Positions 18,203 through 26,960 of a DNA stretch of 64,000 bases are shown here, piece by piece. A model generated the notes under the pieces. It worked only from the letters and a program-made list of their open reading frames with translations, was not told the DNA's origin and ran no database searches. The position numbers and the translations under genes are program-made. Every line of letters begins with the position of its first letter. The stretch's first letter is position 1. This DNA comes from Thiorhodovibrio frisius (GTDB taxonomy: Bacteria; Pseudomonadota; Gammaproteobacteria; Chromatiales; Chromatiaceae), in the NCBI RefSeq assembly GCF_033954835.1, contig NZ_CP121471.1:1406001-1470000 (forward strand), read 5' to 3'.

Positions 18203-19762
18203 ATGTCGCGCAAGAAGCTTCCAATCGGTGTTCAGACCTTCGCCAAGATTCGCGAAGACGATTACTACTATGTCGACAAGACCGGCTTCGCGCTGCGGCT
18301 GATCGAGGAAGGTAGTCATTATTTTCTGTCCCGCCCGCGCCGTTTTGGCAAGTCGTTGTTTCTGGATACTCTGGCGGAGCTTCTCAGTGGCAATAGGGAG
18401 CTTTTCGCTGGCCTTGAGGCGGAGCATAAGTGGGACTGGAGCCGGCGTCATCCGGTGATTCGGCTGAGTTTCGGCGCCGGAGTCGCTCGCGAGCCAGCCG
18501 CGCTGGAGGAAAAGATTTGGGAGCAGTTGCGTGTCAATCAAAAGGCACTGGGCATCCGCTGCTCGGAGCCAACTGCGCAGGGCTGCTTTGCGGAGCTGAT
18601 TCGGGAAGCCAAGGTCCAGGCTGGAGCGCCGGCAGTGGTCCTGGTTGACGAATACGACAAGCCGATTCTGGACAATCTGCACGATCCTGAAATCGCACGG
18701 GCGATGCGCGACGGGCTGCGCGATCTCTACTCCGTGATCAAGGATTCGGATGCGCATCTGCGCTTTGTCTTCCTCACCGGAGTGAGTAAGTTCAGTAAGT
18801 TCAGTAAGGTCAGTTTGTTCTCGGGGCTCAATAATCTCAAGGATATTACCGTCGATGCGCGTTACTCCGCGCTCTGCGGCTATACCGAGAACGATCTGGA
18901 CCAGGTTTTCGCTCCGGAGCTCAAGGACCTGGATCGCGACCGGGTTCGCGCCTGGTACAATGGCTATAACTGGACCGGGGATGCGGTCTATAACCCGTTC
19001 GATGTCTTGTTATTGTTCGACAGCGGGTTGTTCCGCCCTTGGTGGTTCGAAACCGCCACGCCAAGCTTTCTGATCGACGTGCTAACCACGCGTCAGACAT
19101 TTGCGCCGAAACTGGATCGACTCATTGCCAATGATCGGTTGCTGTCGGCCTTCGACGTCGACTACATCGCCACTGAAGCGCTGCTTTTTCAGACCGGTTA
19201 CTTGACCATCGATAGCATGCGCGAGCGCGGTGCAACGACGGAATACCGGCTGCGATATCCCAATTTGGAAGTGCGCGCCAGTCTTAATGGTGCTCTGCTC
19301 GATGCGCTGAGCGCGCGCAGTTCCGCAGTGGCCGAACACAGCTCTCGCCTCTACGATCTGTTGCTTGCCAATGACTTCAGCGGTCTGGAACAGCTCTTTA
19401 CGGCTTTCTTCGCCAGCATCCCGCACGACTGGTATCGCAACAACCCGATCTCTCAATACGAGGGCTACTACGCCAGCGTCTTCTATGCTTACTTTGCCAG
19501 TCTTGGCCTTGATCTGACGCCGGAAGAGAGCAGCAACGCCGGGCGGCTGGATTTGGCGGTCAAGTTCAATAGCCAGGTGTATCTGATCGAATTCAAGGTG
19601 GTCGAGCACAGCGGCGAGGGAGCGGCCATGGCGCAGCTCAAGGCCAAAGGCTACGCCGACAAATATCGTGGCCGAGGCCAGCCAGTTCATCTCATCGGTG
19701 TGGAGTTCAGTGCCGAGCAGCGCGCCGTGGTGGGGTTTGCCGTCGAGACCCTAGCCGGCTAA
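18203..19762 (+). CDS. AAA-ATPase-like / PD-(D/E)XK protein, array copy 2 (blocks N2-C2)
   Basis: 519 residues with the same architecture as copy 1: RPRRFGKSL P-loop variant, VVLVDEYDKPI and C-terminal GRLDL/IEFK nuclease motifs. It carries block N2 (EKIWEQLRVNQKALGIRCSE) and block C2 (RQTFAPKLDRLIANDRL, MRERGATTEYRL). Its peptide KFSKFSKVS shows a nine-base tandem duplication (near 18789-18806) absent from the other five copies, which have KFSKVS. The copy-specific stretch DNLHDPEIARAM replaces DNLGDKE. The first 200 bases are shared without visible difference with copy 5. Confidence 0.88.
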   Translation: MSRKKLPIGVQTFAKIREDDYYYVDKTGFALRLIEEGSHYFLSRPRRFGKSLFLDTLAELLSGNRELFAGLEAEHKWDWSRRHPVIRLSFGAGVAREPAALEEKIWEQLRVNQKALGIRCSEPTAQGCFAELIREAKVQAGAPAVVLVDEYDKPILDNLHDPEIARAMRDGLRDLYSVIKDSDAHLRFVFLTGVSKFSKFSKVSLFSGLNNLKDITVDARYSALCGYTENDLDQVFAPELKDLDRDRVRAWYNGYNWTGDAVYNPFDVLLLFDSGLFRPWWFETATPSFLIDVLTTRQTFAPKLDRLIANDRLLSAFDVDYIATEALLFQTGYLTIDSMRERGATTEYRLRYPNLEVRASLNGALLDALSARSSAVAEHSSRLYDLLLANDFSGLEQLFTAFFASIPHDWYRNNPISQYEGYYASVFYAYFASLGLDLTPEESSNAGRLDLAVKFNSQVYLIEFKVVEHSGEGAAMAQLKAKGYADKYRGRGQPVHLIGVEFSAEQRAVVGFAVETLAG

Positions 19763-19804
19763 GCCGAGCGGCTTCGTTGCGGTGGCTTGGCTGAGCTGTT
19801 CAGC

Positions 19805-19813
19805 TGCTAGAAT
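19805..19813 (+). promoter_or_regulatory. Possible extended -10 element upstream of the coiled-coil gene
   Basis: TGCTAGAAT fits the extended -10 pattern TGnTAtaaT and lies 32 bases before the ATG at 19845. The related motif TGCTAGACT occurs in the 88-bp leader repeats before copies 2, 4 and 5. No good -35 box is visible, so support is limited. Confidence 0.3.
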
Positions 19814-19844
19814 CAAAGCATGGAGTCTTCGGGAGACTGGTCAC

Positions 19845-20354
19845 ATGAATCACTGCCAGCAAATATCTTGCGCCCTCGTGCTTGCCGGCATGAGCCTGGG
19901 GGCTTATGGCGTTGACACCGCGCCGCGCATTTCAGATCGCGAGATCATCGAGTCGCTCGCGCGTCTGGAGGCTGGGCAAAAGGCGCTGGCGGAACAGACC
20001 GACCAGCGTTTCAAGGCGATGGAAGCGGGCATCGACCACCGTTTCGCGGCTGTCGATCAGCGTTTCGCGGCCATCGAAAAGCGCCTTGATGATCAGATGT
20101 TGGTCATGCTCTCGATGTTCTCCGCCTTGATTCTGCTCATTGTTGCACTCTTTGGCTATATCGTTTGGGATCGGCGCACCGCGCTGCGTCCGCTCGAAGC
20201 TCGGCTTGCGGAGCTTGAGCAGGACTTGGAGCGCGATCTGCAACTCCGCCACGAGCAGGGCTCGCTGCCAACGCGGTTGCTAAATGTGTTGCGGCAACTG
20301 GCGAGGGAGGATGAAAAGCTCGCCGGTGTGTTGCGGAGCTTTTCGATGCTTTGA
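19845..20354 (+). CDS. Signal-peptide coiled-coil membrane protein of the AAA/PD-(D/E)XK array
   Basis: 169 residues, family not recognised. Order of features: a signal-like N-terminus (HCQQISCALVLAGMSLGAYG), a coiled coil built on repeats DQRFKAME / DHRFAAVD / DQRFAAIE / KRLDDQ, one strong membrane segment (LSMFSALILLIVALFGYIVW), then a charged helical tail with LEARLAELEQDLERDLQ. GGGAG at 19831-19835 supports the ATG at 19845. It lies between array copies 2 and 3 and ends 50 bases before copy 3. A deleted version precedes copy 1, so it seems to travel with these genes, perhaps as a membrane partner or sensor. That role is inference. Confidence 0.7.
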   Translation: MNHCQQISCALVLAGMSLGAYGVDTAPRISDREIIESLARLEAGQKALAEQTDQRFKAMEAGIDHRFAAVDQRFAAIEKRLDDQMLVMLSMFSALILLIVALFGYIVWDRRTALRPLEARLAELEQDLERDLQLRHEQGSLPTRLLNVLRQLAREDEKLAGVLRSFSML

Positions 20355-20404
20355 CGCGCCTTTTACGGACTCAGCAACCTGACACGGCGTTCGGCAAGAA
20401 TCTG

Positions 20405-21952
20405 ATGTTGCGCAAGAAGCTTCCGATTGGTGTTCAGACCTTCGCCAAGATTCGCGAAGACGATTACTACTATGTCGACAAGACCGGCTTCGCCCTGCGG
20501 CTGATTGAGGACGGTAGCCATTATTTTCTCTCCCGTCCGCGCCGCTTTGGCAAGTCGCTGTTTCTGGATACCCTGGCGGAGCTTCTCAGTGGCAATAGGG
20601 AGCTGTTCACTGGCCTTGAGGCGGAGCACAAGTGGGACTGGAGTCGGCGTCATCCTGTGATTCGGCTGAGTTTCGGCGGTGGGGTGCTGCATAGCTGCGC
20701 CAGGCTCGATGAAAAGATCGATGAATTGCTCACGGACAACCTCGAACGCCTAGGCGTGAGCGCCACGCACCGCAGCCCATCCGGGCGTTTACAGCAGTTA
20801 ATCAAAAGCACCGCGACTGCTTACGGGGAAAAGGTTGTGGTCCTGGTGGACGAATACGACAAGCCGATTCTGGATAATCTCGGGGACATGGAAACAGCGC
20901 GGGCGATGCGCGATGGGCTGCGCGATCTGTATTCAGTCATCAAGGACTCGGATGCCCACGTGGGCTTTGTCTTTTTGACCGGGGTGAGCAAATTTAGCAA
21001 GGTCAGCTTGTTCTCGGGGCTTAATAACCTCAAGGACATCACCGTCGATGAACGTTACTCGGCGCTCTGCGGCTATACCGAGAACGATCTGGACCAAGTC
21101 TTTGCTCCCGAGTTGGAAGGTCTGGACCGCGAACAGATTCGCGCCTGGTATAACGGCTACAACTGGACCGGCGATGCCGTTTACAACCCCTTTGACGTGC
21201 TGCTGCTATTCGACAGCCGGCAATTTCGCTCCTGGTGGTTCGAGACCGCCACGCCGACTTTCTTGATCGAGGTGCTGGCCGGGCGGCATACGTTCGCACC
21301 CAGTTTGGAACGCCTGTTGACGGACGAACAGCTTCTTTCGACCTTCGATGTCGACTACATTGCCACGGAGGCTTTGCTGTTCCAGACCGGCTATTTGACT
21401 ATCGATCACATGCGCCAGCACGGAGCGGTGACTCAGTATGTCTTGCGCTACCCAAATCTGGAAGTTCGCTCCAGTCTGAACAATGCCTTGCTGCATCAGC
21501 TGCGCGGTCGCGCGTCAGACACGCCAAGTCAGGCCGCACGCCTCTACAACCTGCTCGAAGTGAATGATTTCAGTGGTTTGAAAGATCTCTTTACCGCCTT
21601 TTTCGCCAGCATTCCGCACGATTGGTATCGCAACAACCCGATCGCCCAATATGAGGGTTACTACGCCAGCGTCTTCTATGCTTATTTCGCCAGCTTGGGA
21701 TTTGACCTGACGCCAGAGGAGAGCAGCAACGCCGGTCGGCTGGATTTGACCGTCAAGTTCAACGGCCAGATTTATCTGATCGAATTCAAGTTGGTCGAGC
21801 ACAGTGGCGAAGGCGCGGCCATGGCGCAGCTCGAGGCGAAAGGTTATGCCGACAAATATCTTGGTCAAGGCCAGTCGATTCATCTGATTGGGGTGGAATT
21901 CAGCGCAGAACAACGCGCAGTGGTGGGGTTCGAGGTCGAGACGCTGAATTGA
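20405..21952 (+). CDS. AAA-ATPase-like / PD-(D/E)XK protein, array copy 3 (blocks N1-C3)
   Basis: 515 residues, same two-domain architecture. Block N1 (LTDNLERLGVSATHR) is combined with block C3 (RHTFAPSLERLLTDEQL, MRQHGAVTQYVL, LRGRASDTPSQ). The open frame extends to an ATG at 20351 inside the coiled-coil gene, but the ATG at 20405 aligns with all other copies. Individual differences include HVGFVF for HLRFVF and QLEAKGYADKY for QLKAKGYADKY. The distal part, from about 20990 on, is nearly identical to copy 5 at an offset of 3272 bases. Confidence 0.88.
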   Translation: MLRKKLPIGVQTFAKIREDDYYYVDKTGFALRLIEDGSHYFLSRPRRFGKSLFLDTLAELLSGNRELFTGLEAEHKWDWSRRHPVIRLSFGGGVLHSCARLDEKIDELLTDNLERLGVSATHRSPSGRLQQLIKSTATAYGEKVVVLVDEYDKPILDNLGDMETARAMRDGLRDLYSVIKDSDAHVGFVFLTGVSKFSKVSLFSGLNNLKDITVDERYSALCGYTENDLDQVFAPELEGLDREQIRAWYNGYNWTGDAVYNPFDVLLLFDSRQFRSWWFETATPTFLIEVLAGRHTFAPSLERLLTDEQLLSTFDVDYIATEALLFQTGYLTIDHMRQHGAVTQYVLRYPNLEVRSSLNNALLHQLRGRASDTPSQAARLYNLLEVNDFSGLKDLFTAFFASIPHDWYRNNPIAQYEGYYASVFYAYFASLGFDLTPEESSNAGRLDLTVKFNGQIYLIEFKLVEHSGEGAAMAQLEAKGYADKYLGQGQSIHLIGVEFSAEQRAVVGFEVETLN

Positions 21953-22040
21953 GTTGCGGTCTGGCCCAGGGCAAAAGCCGGCCAGCCTGCTAGACTGCGA
22001 TCGCATCCAGAGAGAACGGCCACTCGCCTCAGGTTCGCCT
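21953..22040 (+). repeat. 88-bp intergenic leader repeat before array copy 4
   Basis: Variant of the 88-bp unit at 18115-18202 and 23589-23676, with several substitutions but the same length, the same CTGGCC/GGCCAG arms and the same TGCTAGACT motif. Conservation of the arms while other bases vary suggests a functional hairpin. Confidence 0.65.
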
Positions 22041-23588
22041 ATGTCGCGCAAAAAGCTTCCAATCGGTGTTCAGACCTTCGCCGAGATTCGGGAAGGCGGG
22101 TATTACTATGTCGACAAATCGGGCTTCGCCTTTCGGCTGGTCTCCGAAGGGAAATACTATTTCCTTTCCCGTCCGCGCCGCTTTGGCAAGTCGCTGTTTC
22201 TCGATACCCTGGCGGAGCTTCTCAGTGGCAACCAGGAGTTATTCACTGGCCTTGCGGCGGAGCACAAATGGAACTGGAACCTGCGCCATCCGGTGATTCG
22301 GCTGAGTTTCGGCGGTGGGGTGGCGCGCGAGCCTGCGGATCTGAAGGAGAAGATTTGGGAGCAGTTGCGCGTCAATCAAAAGGCGCTGGGTATCCGTTGC
22401 TCTGAGCCAACTGCGCAGGGCTGCTTTGCGGAGCTGATTCGGGAAGCCAAGGTCCAGGCTGGAGCGCCGGCGGTGGTGTTGGTTGACGAATACGATAAGC
22501 CGATTCTGGATAATCTCGGGGACAAGGAAACCGCGCGGGCCATGCGCGATGGACTGCGCGATCTCTACTCCGTAATCAAGGACTCGGATGCCCATCTGCG
22601 CTTTGTCTTCCTCACCGGGGTGAGCAAATTTAGCAAGGTCAGCTTGTTCTCGGGGCTCAACAACCTTAAAGACATCACCGTCGACGAACGTTACTCCGCG
22701 CTGTGCGGTTATACCGAAGAGGATTTGGACCAGGTCTTCGCTCCCGAGCTGGCAGGTCTGGACCGCGAACAGATTCGCGCCTGGTATAACGGCTACAACT
22801 GGACCGGCGATGCCGTCTACAACCCCTTTGACGTGCTGCTGCTATTCGACAGCCGGTTGTTCCGCCCCTGGTGGTTTGAGACCGCCACGCCAACGTTTCT
22901 CATCGATGTCTTGAAGGACAGACACACCTGGCTGCCGGCACTCGGTGACTTGCGCGCCGATAGCGAACTGCTCTCCGCTTTCGATGTCGGCCATATCAGC
23001 ACAGAGGCACTGCTGTGGCAGACCGGTTATCTGACGATCGACAGCCAAGAATTTGTCTTTGGCGAATATCGCTATCGGCTGCGCTATCCCAACCGCGAGG
23101 TCTACCAAAGCCTCAACAACAGCCTGCTACGCGCCTGGACCGCCGACGGGCAGACAACCCTGGCCAACAAGACCCGCCTGGGCGACCTGCTGCTGGCCAA
23201 TGACTTTGACGGCTTGAAAGACCTCATCACTGCCTTCTATGCCAGCATTCCGCACGACTGGTATCGCAACAACCCGATTTCCCAATACGAGGGCTACTAT
23301 GCCAGCGTTTTCTATGCCTACTTTGCCAGCCTGGGGCTTGATCTGACGCCAGAAGAGAGCAGCAATGCTGGTAGGCTGGATTTGGCGGTCAAGTTCAATG
23401 GTCAGATTTACCTGATCGAATTCAAGGTGGTCGAGCACAGTGGCGAAGGCGCGGCCATGGCGCAGCTCAAGGCAAAGGGCTATGCCGATAAATACCGTAG
23501 CCAGGGCCAGTTGACTCATCTGATCGGGGTGGAATTCAGCGCCGAACAGCGCGCGGTAGTGGGCTTCGAGGTCGAGACGCTGAGTTGA
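22041..23588 (+). CDS. AAA-ATPase-like / PD-(D/E)XK protein, array copy 4 (blocks N2-C1)
   Basis: 515 residues, same architecture. Block N2 (EKIWEQLRVNQKALGIRCSE) is joined to block C1 (DRHTWLPALGDL, QEFVFGEYRYRL). Like copy 1 it has the leader form IREGGYYYVDK and SEGKYYF, which in this array accompanies only block C1. From about 22875 to the stop, and on through the next leader into copy 5, it appears identical to copy 1 and its downstream region (offset 5474), indicating very recent duplication or gene conversion. ATG 22041 is preferred over the frame's upstream extension. Confidence 0.88.
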   Translation: MSRKKLPIGVQTFAEIREGGYYYVDKSGFAFRLVSEGKYYFLSRPRRFGKSLFLDTLAELLSGNQELFTGLAAEHKWNWNLRHPVIRLSFGGGVAREPADLKEKIWEQLRVNQKALGIRCSEPTAQGCFAELIREAKVQAGAPAVVLVDEYDKPILDNLGDKETARAMRDGLRDLYSVIKDSDAHLRFVFLTGVSKFSKVSLFSGLNNLKDITVDERYSALCGYTEEDLDQVFAPELAGLDREQIRAWYNGYNWTGDAVYNPFDVLLLFDSRLFRPWWFETATPTFLIDVLKDRHTWLPALGDLRADSELLSAFDVGHISTEALLWQTGYLTIDSQEFVFGEYRYRLRYPNREVYQSLNNSLLRAWTADGQTTLANKTRLGDLLLANDFDGLKDLITAFYASIPHDWYRNNPISQYEGYYASVFYAYFASLGLDLTPEESSNAGRLDLAVKFNGQIYLIEFKVVEHSGEGAAMAQLKAKGYADKYRSQGQLTHLIGVEFSAEQRAVVGFEVETLS

Positions 23589-23676
23589 CGTGTGGTCTGG
23601 CCCAGGGCAAAACCCGGCCAGCCTGCTAGACTGCGACCGCAAGCAGAGATAACGGCCACTCGCCTCAGGTCCGCCT
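23589..23676 (+). repeat. 88-bp intergenic leader repeat before array copy 5
   Basis: Base-for-base identical to 18115-18202. It lies inside an identical stretch of about 1 kb that starts in the C1 block of the preceding gene and ends in the first 200 bases of the following gene. Confidence 0.75.
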
Positions 23677-25224
23677 ATGTCGCGCAAGAAGCTTCCAATC
23701 GGTGTTCAGACCTTCGCCAAGATTCGCGAAGACGATTACTACTATGTCGACAAGACCGGCTTCGCGCTGCGGCTGATCGAGGAAGGTAGTCATTATTTTC
23801 TGTCCCGCCCGCGCCGTTTTGGCAAGTCGTTGTTTCTGGATACTCTGGCGGAGCTTCTCAGTGGCAATAGGGAGCTGTTCGCTGGCCTTAAGGCGGAGCA
23901 CAAATGGAACTGGGACCGGCGCCATCCGGTGATTCGGCTGAGTTTCGGCGCCGGAGTCGCTCGCGAGCCAGCCGCGCTGGAGGAAAAGATTTGGGAGCAG
24001 TTGCGCGTCAATCAAAAGGCGCTGGGTATCCGCTGCTCTGAGCCAACTGCGCAGGGCTGCTTTGCGGAGCTGATTCGGGAAGCCAAGGTCCAGGCTGGAG
24101 CGCCGGCGGTGGTGTTGGTTGACGAATACGACAAGCCGATTCTGGATAATCTCGGGGACAAGGAAACCGCGCGGGCCATGCGCGATGGACTGCGCGATCT
24201 CTACTCCGTAATCAAGGACTCCGATGCCCATCTGCGCTTTGTCTTCCTCACCGGGGTGAGCAAATTTAGCAAGGTCAGCTTGTTCTCGGGGCTTAATAAC
24301 CTCAAGGACATCACCGTCGATGAACGTTACTCGGCGCTCTGCGGCTATACCGAGAACGATCTGGACCAAGTCTTTGCTCCCGAGTTGGAAGGTCTGGACC
24401 GCGAACAGATTCGCGCCTGGTATAACGGCTACAACTGGACCGGCGATGCCGTTTACAACCCCTTTGACGTGCTGCTGCTATTCGACAGCCGGCAATTTCG
24501 CTCCTGGTGGTTCGAGACCGCCACGCCGACTTTCTTGATCGAGGTGCTGGCCGGGCGGCATACGTTCGCACCCAGTTTGGAACGCCTGTTGACGGATGAA
24601 CAGCTTCTTTCGACCTTCGATGTCGACTATATCGCCACGGAGGCTTTGCTGTTCCAGACCGGCTATTTGACGATCGATCACATGCGCCAGCACGGAGCGG
24701 TGACTCAGTATGTCTTGCGCTACCCAAATCTGGAAGTTCGCTCCAGTCTGAACAATGCCTTGCTGCATCAGCTGCGCGGTCGTGCGTCAGACACGCCAAG
24801 TCAGGCCGCACGCCTCTACGACCTGCTCGAAGCGAATGATTTCAGTGGTTTGAAAGACCTCTTCACCGCCTTTTTCGCCAGCATTCCGCACGACTGGTAT
24901 CGCAACAACCCGATCGCCCAATACGAGGGTTACTACGCCAGCGTCTTCTATGCTTATTTCGCCAGCTTGGGATTTGACCTGACGCCAGAGGAGAGCAGCA
25001 ACGCCGGTCGGCTGGATTTGACCGTCAAGTTCAACGGCCAGATTTATCTGATCGACTTCAAGTTGGTCGAGCACAGCGGCGAGGGCGCGGCCATGGCGCA
25101 GCTCAAGGCCAAGGGCTATGCGGAAAAATACCGCAACCAAGGGCAGCCGATTCATCTGATTGGGGTGGAATTTAGCGCCGAACAACGTGCAGTGGTGGAG
25201 CTCGAGGTCGAGACGCTGAATTAG
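23677..25224 (+). CDS. AAA-ATPase-like / PD-(D/E)XK protein, array copy 5 (blocks N2-C3)
   Basis: 515 residues, same architecture. Block N2 with block C3 (RHTFAPSLERLLTDEQL, MRQHGAVTQYVL). It is a clear mosaic: the first 200 bases equal copy 2 and the last about 960 bases nearly equal copy 3. Alone among the six it has IDFK instead of IEFK at the nuclease core (Asp for Glu at residue 460), a change the PD-(D/E)XK fold can tolerate, and VVELEVE for VVGFEVE near the end. Confidence 0.88.
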   Translation: MSRKKLPIGVQTFAKIREDDYYYVDKTGFALRLIEEGSHYFLSRPRRFGKSLFLDTLAELLSGNRELFAGLKAEHKWNWDRRHPVIRLSFGAGVAREPAALEEKIWEQLRVNQKALGIRCSEPTAQGCFAELIREAKVQAGAPAVVLVDEYDKPILDNLGDKETARAMRDGLRDLYSVIKDSDAHLRFVFLTGVSKFSKVSLFSGLNNLKDITVDERYSALCGYTENDLDQVFAPELEGLDREQIRAWYNGYNWTGDAVYNPFDVLLLFDSRQFRSWWFETATPTFLIEVLAGRHTFAPSLERLLTDEQLLSTFDVDYIATEALLFQTGYLTIDHMRQHGAVTQYVLRYPNLEVRSSLNNALLHQLRGRASDTPSQAARLYDLLEANDFSGLKDLFTAFFASIPHDWYRNNPIAQYEGYYASVFYAYFASLGFDLTPEESSNAGRLDLTVKFNGQIYLIDFKLVEHSGEGAAMAQLKAKGYAEKYRNQGQPIHLIGVEFSAEQRAVVELEVETLN

Positions 25225-25318
25225 CGCCTTGCGGGCTGTGCCTTGCTGGACTTACCTGTCGATTGCGACCACATCCAGAGAAGATTTCAGAACATATTCA
25301 CTCGCCACAGGTCCGAAG

Positions 25319-26866
25319 ATGTCGCGCAAGAAGCTTCCAATTGGTGTTCAGACCTTCGCCACGATGCGCGAAGACGATTACTACTATGTCGACAAGACCG
25401 GCTTCGCCCTGCGTCTGATCGACGAAGGTAGCCATTATTTTCTCTCCCGTCCGCGCCGTTTTGGCAAGTCGTTGTTTCTCGATACCTTGGCGGAATTGTT
25501 CAGTGGTAACAGGGAATTCTTCAACGGGCTCGTGGCGGAAAACCAATGGGACTGGAGTCGGCGTCATCCGGTCATTCGGCTGAGTTTCGGCGGTGGGGTG
25601 TTGCGTAGCCGCGCCAAGCTCGAGGAAAAGATCGACGAATTGCTCACGGACAACCTCGAACGTCTCGGTCTGAGCGCCACGCACCGCAGCCCATCTGGCC
25701 GTCTCCAGCAGTTAATCAAAAGCGCCGCGACTGCTTACGGGGAAAAGGTTGTGGTCCTGGTGGACGAATACGACAAGCCCATTCTGGATAATCTCGGGGA
25801 CAAAGAAACCGCGCGGGCCATGCGCGATGGGCTGCGCGATCTGTATTCAGTCATTAAGGACTCTGATGCTCATCTGCGCTTTGTTTTTCTGACCGGGGTA
25901 AGCAAATTCAGCAAGGTGAGCTTGTTTTCGGGGTTGAACAACCTGAAGGACATCACAGTCGACTCGCGTTACTCCGCGCTCTGTGGCTACACCGAAAAGG
26001 ATATGGACGAGGTCTTCGGCCCCGAGTTGGAAGGTCTGGATCGGGAAAAGATTCGCGCCTGGTACAACGGCTACAACTGGACTGGTGATGCCGTTTATAA
26101 CCCCTTCGACGTGTTGCTGCTCTTTGACAGCCGGTTGTTTCGACCCTGGTGGTTCGAAACTGCCACGCCAAGCTTTTTGATCGAAGTGCTGACCGCCCGT
26201 CAGACATTTGCGCCGAAACTCGGCCGGCTGATTGCCAATGACCGGCTGCTGTCAGCCTTCGACGTCGACTACATCGCCACTGAGGCGCTGCTCTTTCAGA
26301 CCGGTTACTTGACCATCGATAGCATGCGCGAACGCGGTGCCACGACGGAATACCGGCTGCGATATCCCAATTTGGAAGTGCGCGCCAGTCTTAATGGTGC
26401 TCTGCTCGATGCGCTGAGCGCGCGCAGTTCCGCAGTGGCCGAACACAGCTCTCGTCTCTACGATCTGTTGCTTGCCAATGACTTCAGCGGTCTGGAACAG
26501 CTCTTTACGGCTTTCTTCGCCAGCATTCCGCACGACTGGTATCGCAACAACCCGATCGCTCAATATGAGGGTTACTACGCCAGCGTCTTCTATGCCTATT
26601 TTGCCAGCCTGGGGCTTGACTTGACGCCGGAAGAAAGCAGCAACGCTGGTCGGCTGGATTTGGCGGTCAAGTTCAATGGTCAGATTTACCTGATCGAATT
26701 CAAGGTCATCGAGCACAGTGGCGAGGGCGCGGCCATGGCGCAACTCAAAGAAAAAGGCTATGCCGACGCATATCGCGGCCGAGGCCAGCCAGTTCATCTC
26801 ATCGGTGTGGAATTCAGCGCCGAGCAGCGCGCAGTGGTGGGCTTCGAGGTTGAAACCCTGGACTAA
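25319..26866 (+). CDS. AAA-ATPase-like / PD-(D/E)XK protein, array copy 6 (blocks N1-C2)
   Basis: 515 residues and the most divergent copy in its constant parts (FATMRED, AENQWDW, TEKDMDEVFGPELEGL), but with the same P-loop variant, Walker B and GRLDL/IEFK motifs. Block N1 (LTDNLERLGLSATHR) is combined with block C2 (RQTFAPKLGRLIANDRL, MRERGATTEYRL). Its 94-base upstream spacer keeps only part of the leader repeat (GATTGCGACCACATCCAGAG). It closes the array; a gene on the opposite strand begins downstream. Confidence 0.88.
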   Translation: MSRKKLPIGVQTFATMREDDYYYVDKTGFALRLIDEGSHYFLSRPRRFGKSLFLDTLAELFSGNREFFNGLVAENQWDWSRRHPVIRLSFGGGVLRSRAKLEEKIDELLTDNLERLGLSATHRSPSGRLQQLIKSAATAYGEKVVVLVDEYDKPILDNLGDKETARAMRDGLRDLYSVIKDSDAHLRFVFLTGVSKFSKVSLFSGLNNLKDITVDSRYSALCGYTEKDMDEVFGPELEGLDREKIRAWYNGYNWTGDAVYNPFDVLLLFDSRLFRPWWFETATPSFLIEVLTARQTFAPKLGRLIANDRLLSAFDVDYIATEALLFQTGYLTIDSMRERGATTEYRLRYPNLEVRASLNGALLDALSARSSAVAEHSSRLYDLLLANDFSGLEQLFTAFFASIPHDWYRNNPIAQYEGYYASVFYAYFASLGLDLTPEESSNAGRLDLAVKFNGQIYLIEFKVIEHSGEGAAMAQLKEKGYADAYRGRGQPVHLIGVEFSAEQRAVVGFEVETLD

Positions 26867-26960
26867 CGCGGCTGGTGCGTTGCCGGCCCGGAAGTTTCGT
26901 CCCTTTGGGTTCAGTTCAAGACGGTGGCCGGATGCCTGGACTCCAGGCAACTCCGGGATG

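Noticed and set aside
16567..26866. Array taken for a CRISPR or an insertion-sequence cluster
   Set aside because: Repeat units are whole coding genes of 515 codons without short spacers, transposase motifs or terminal inverted repeats.
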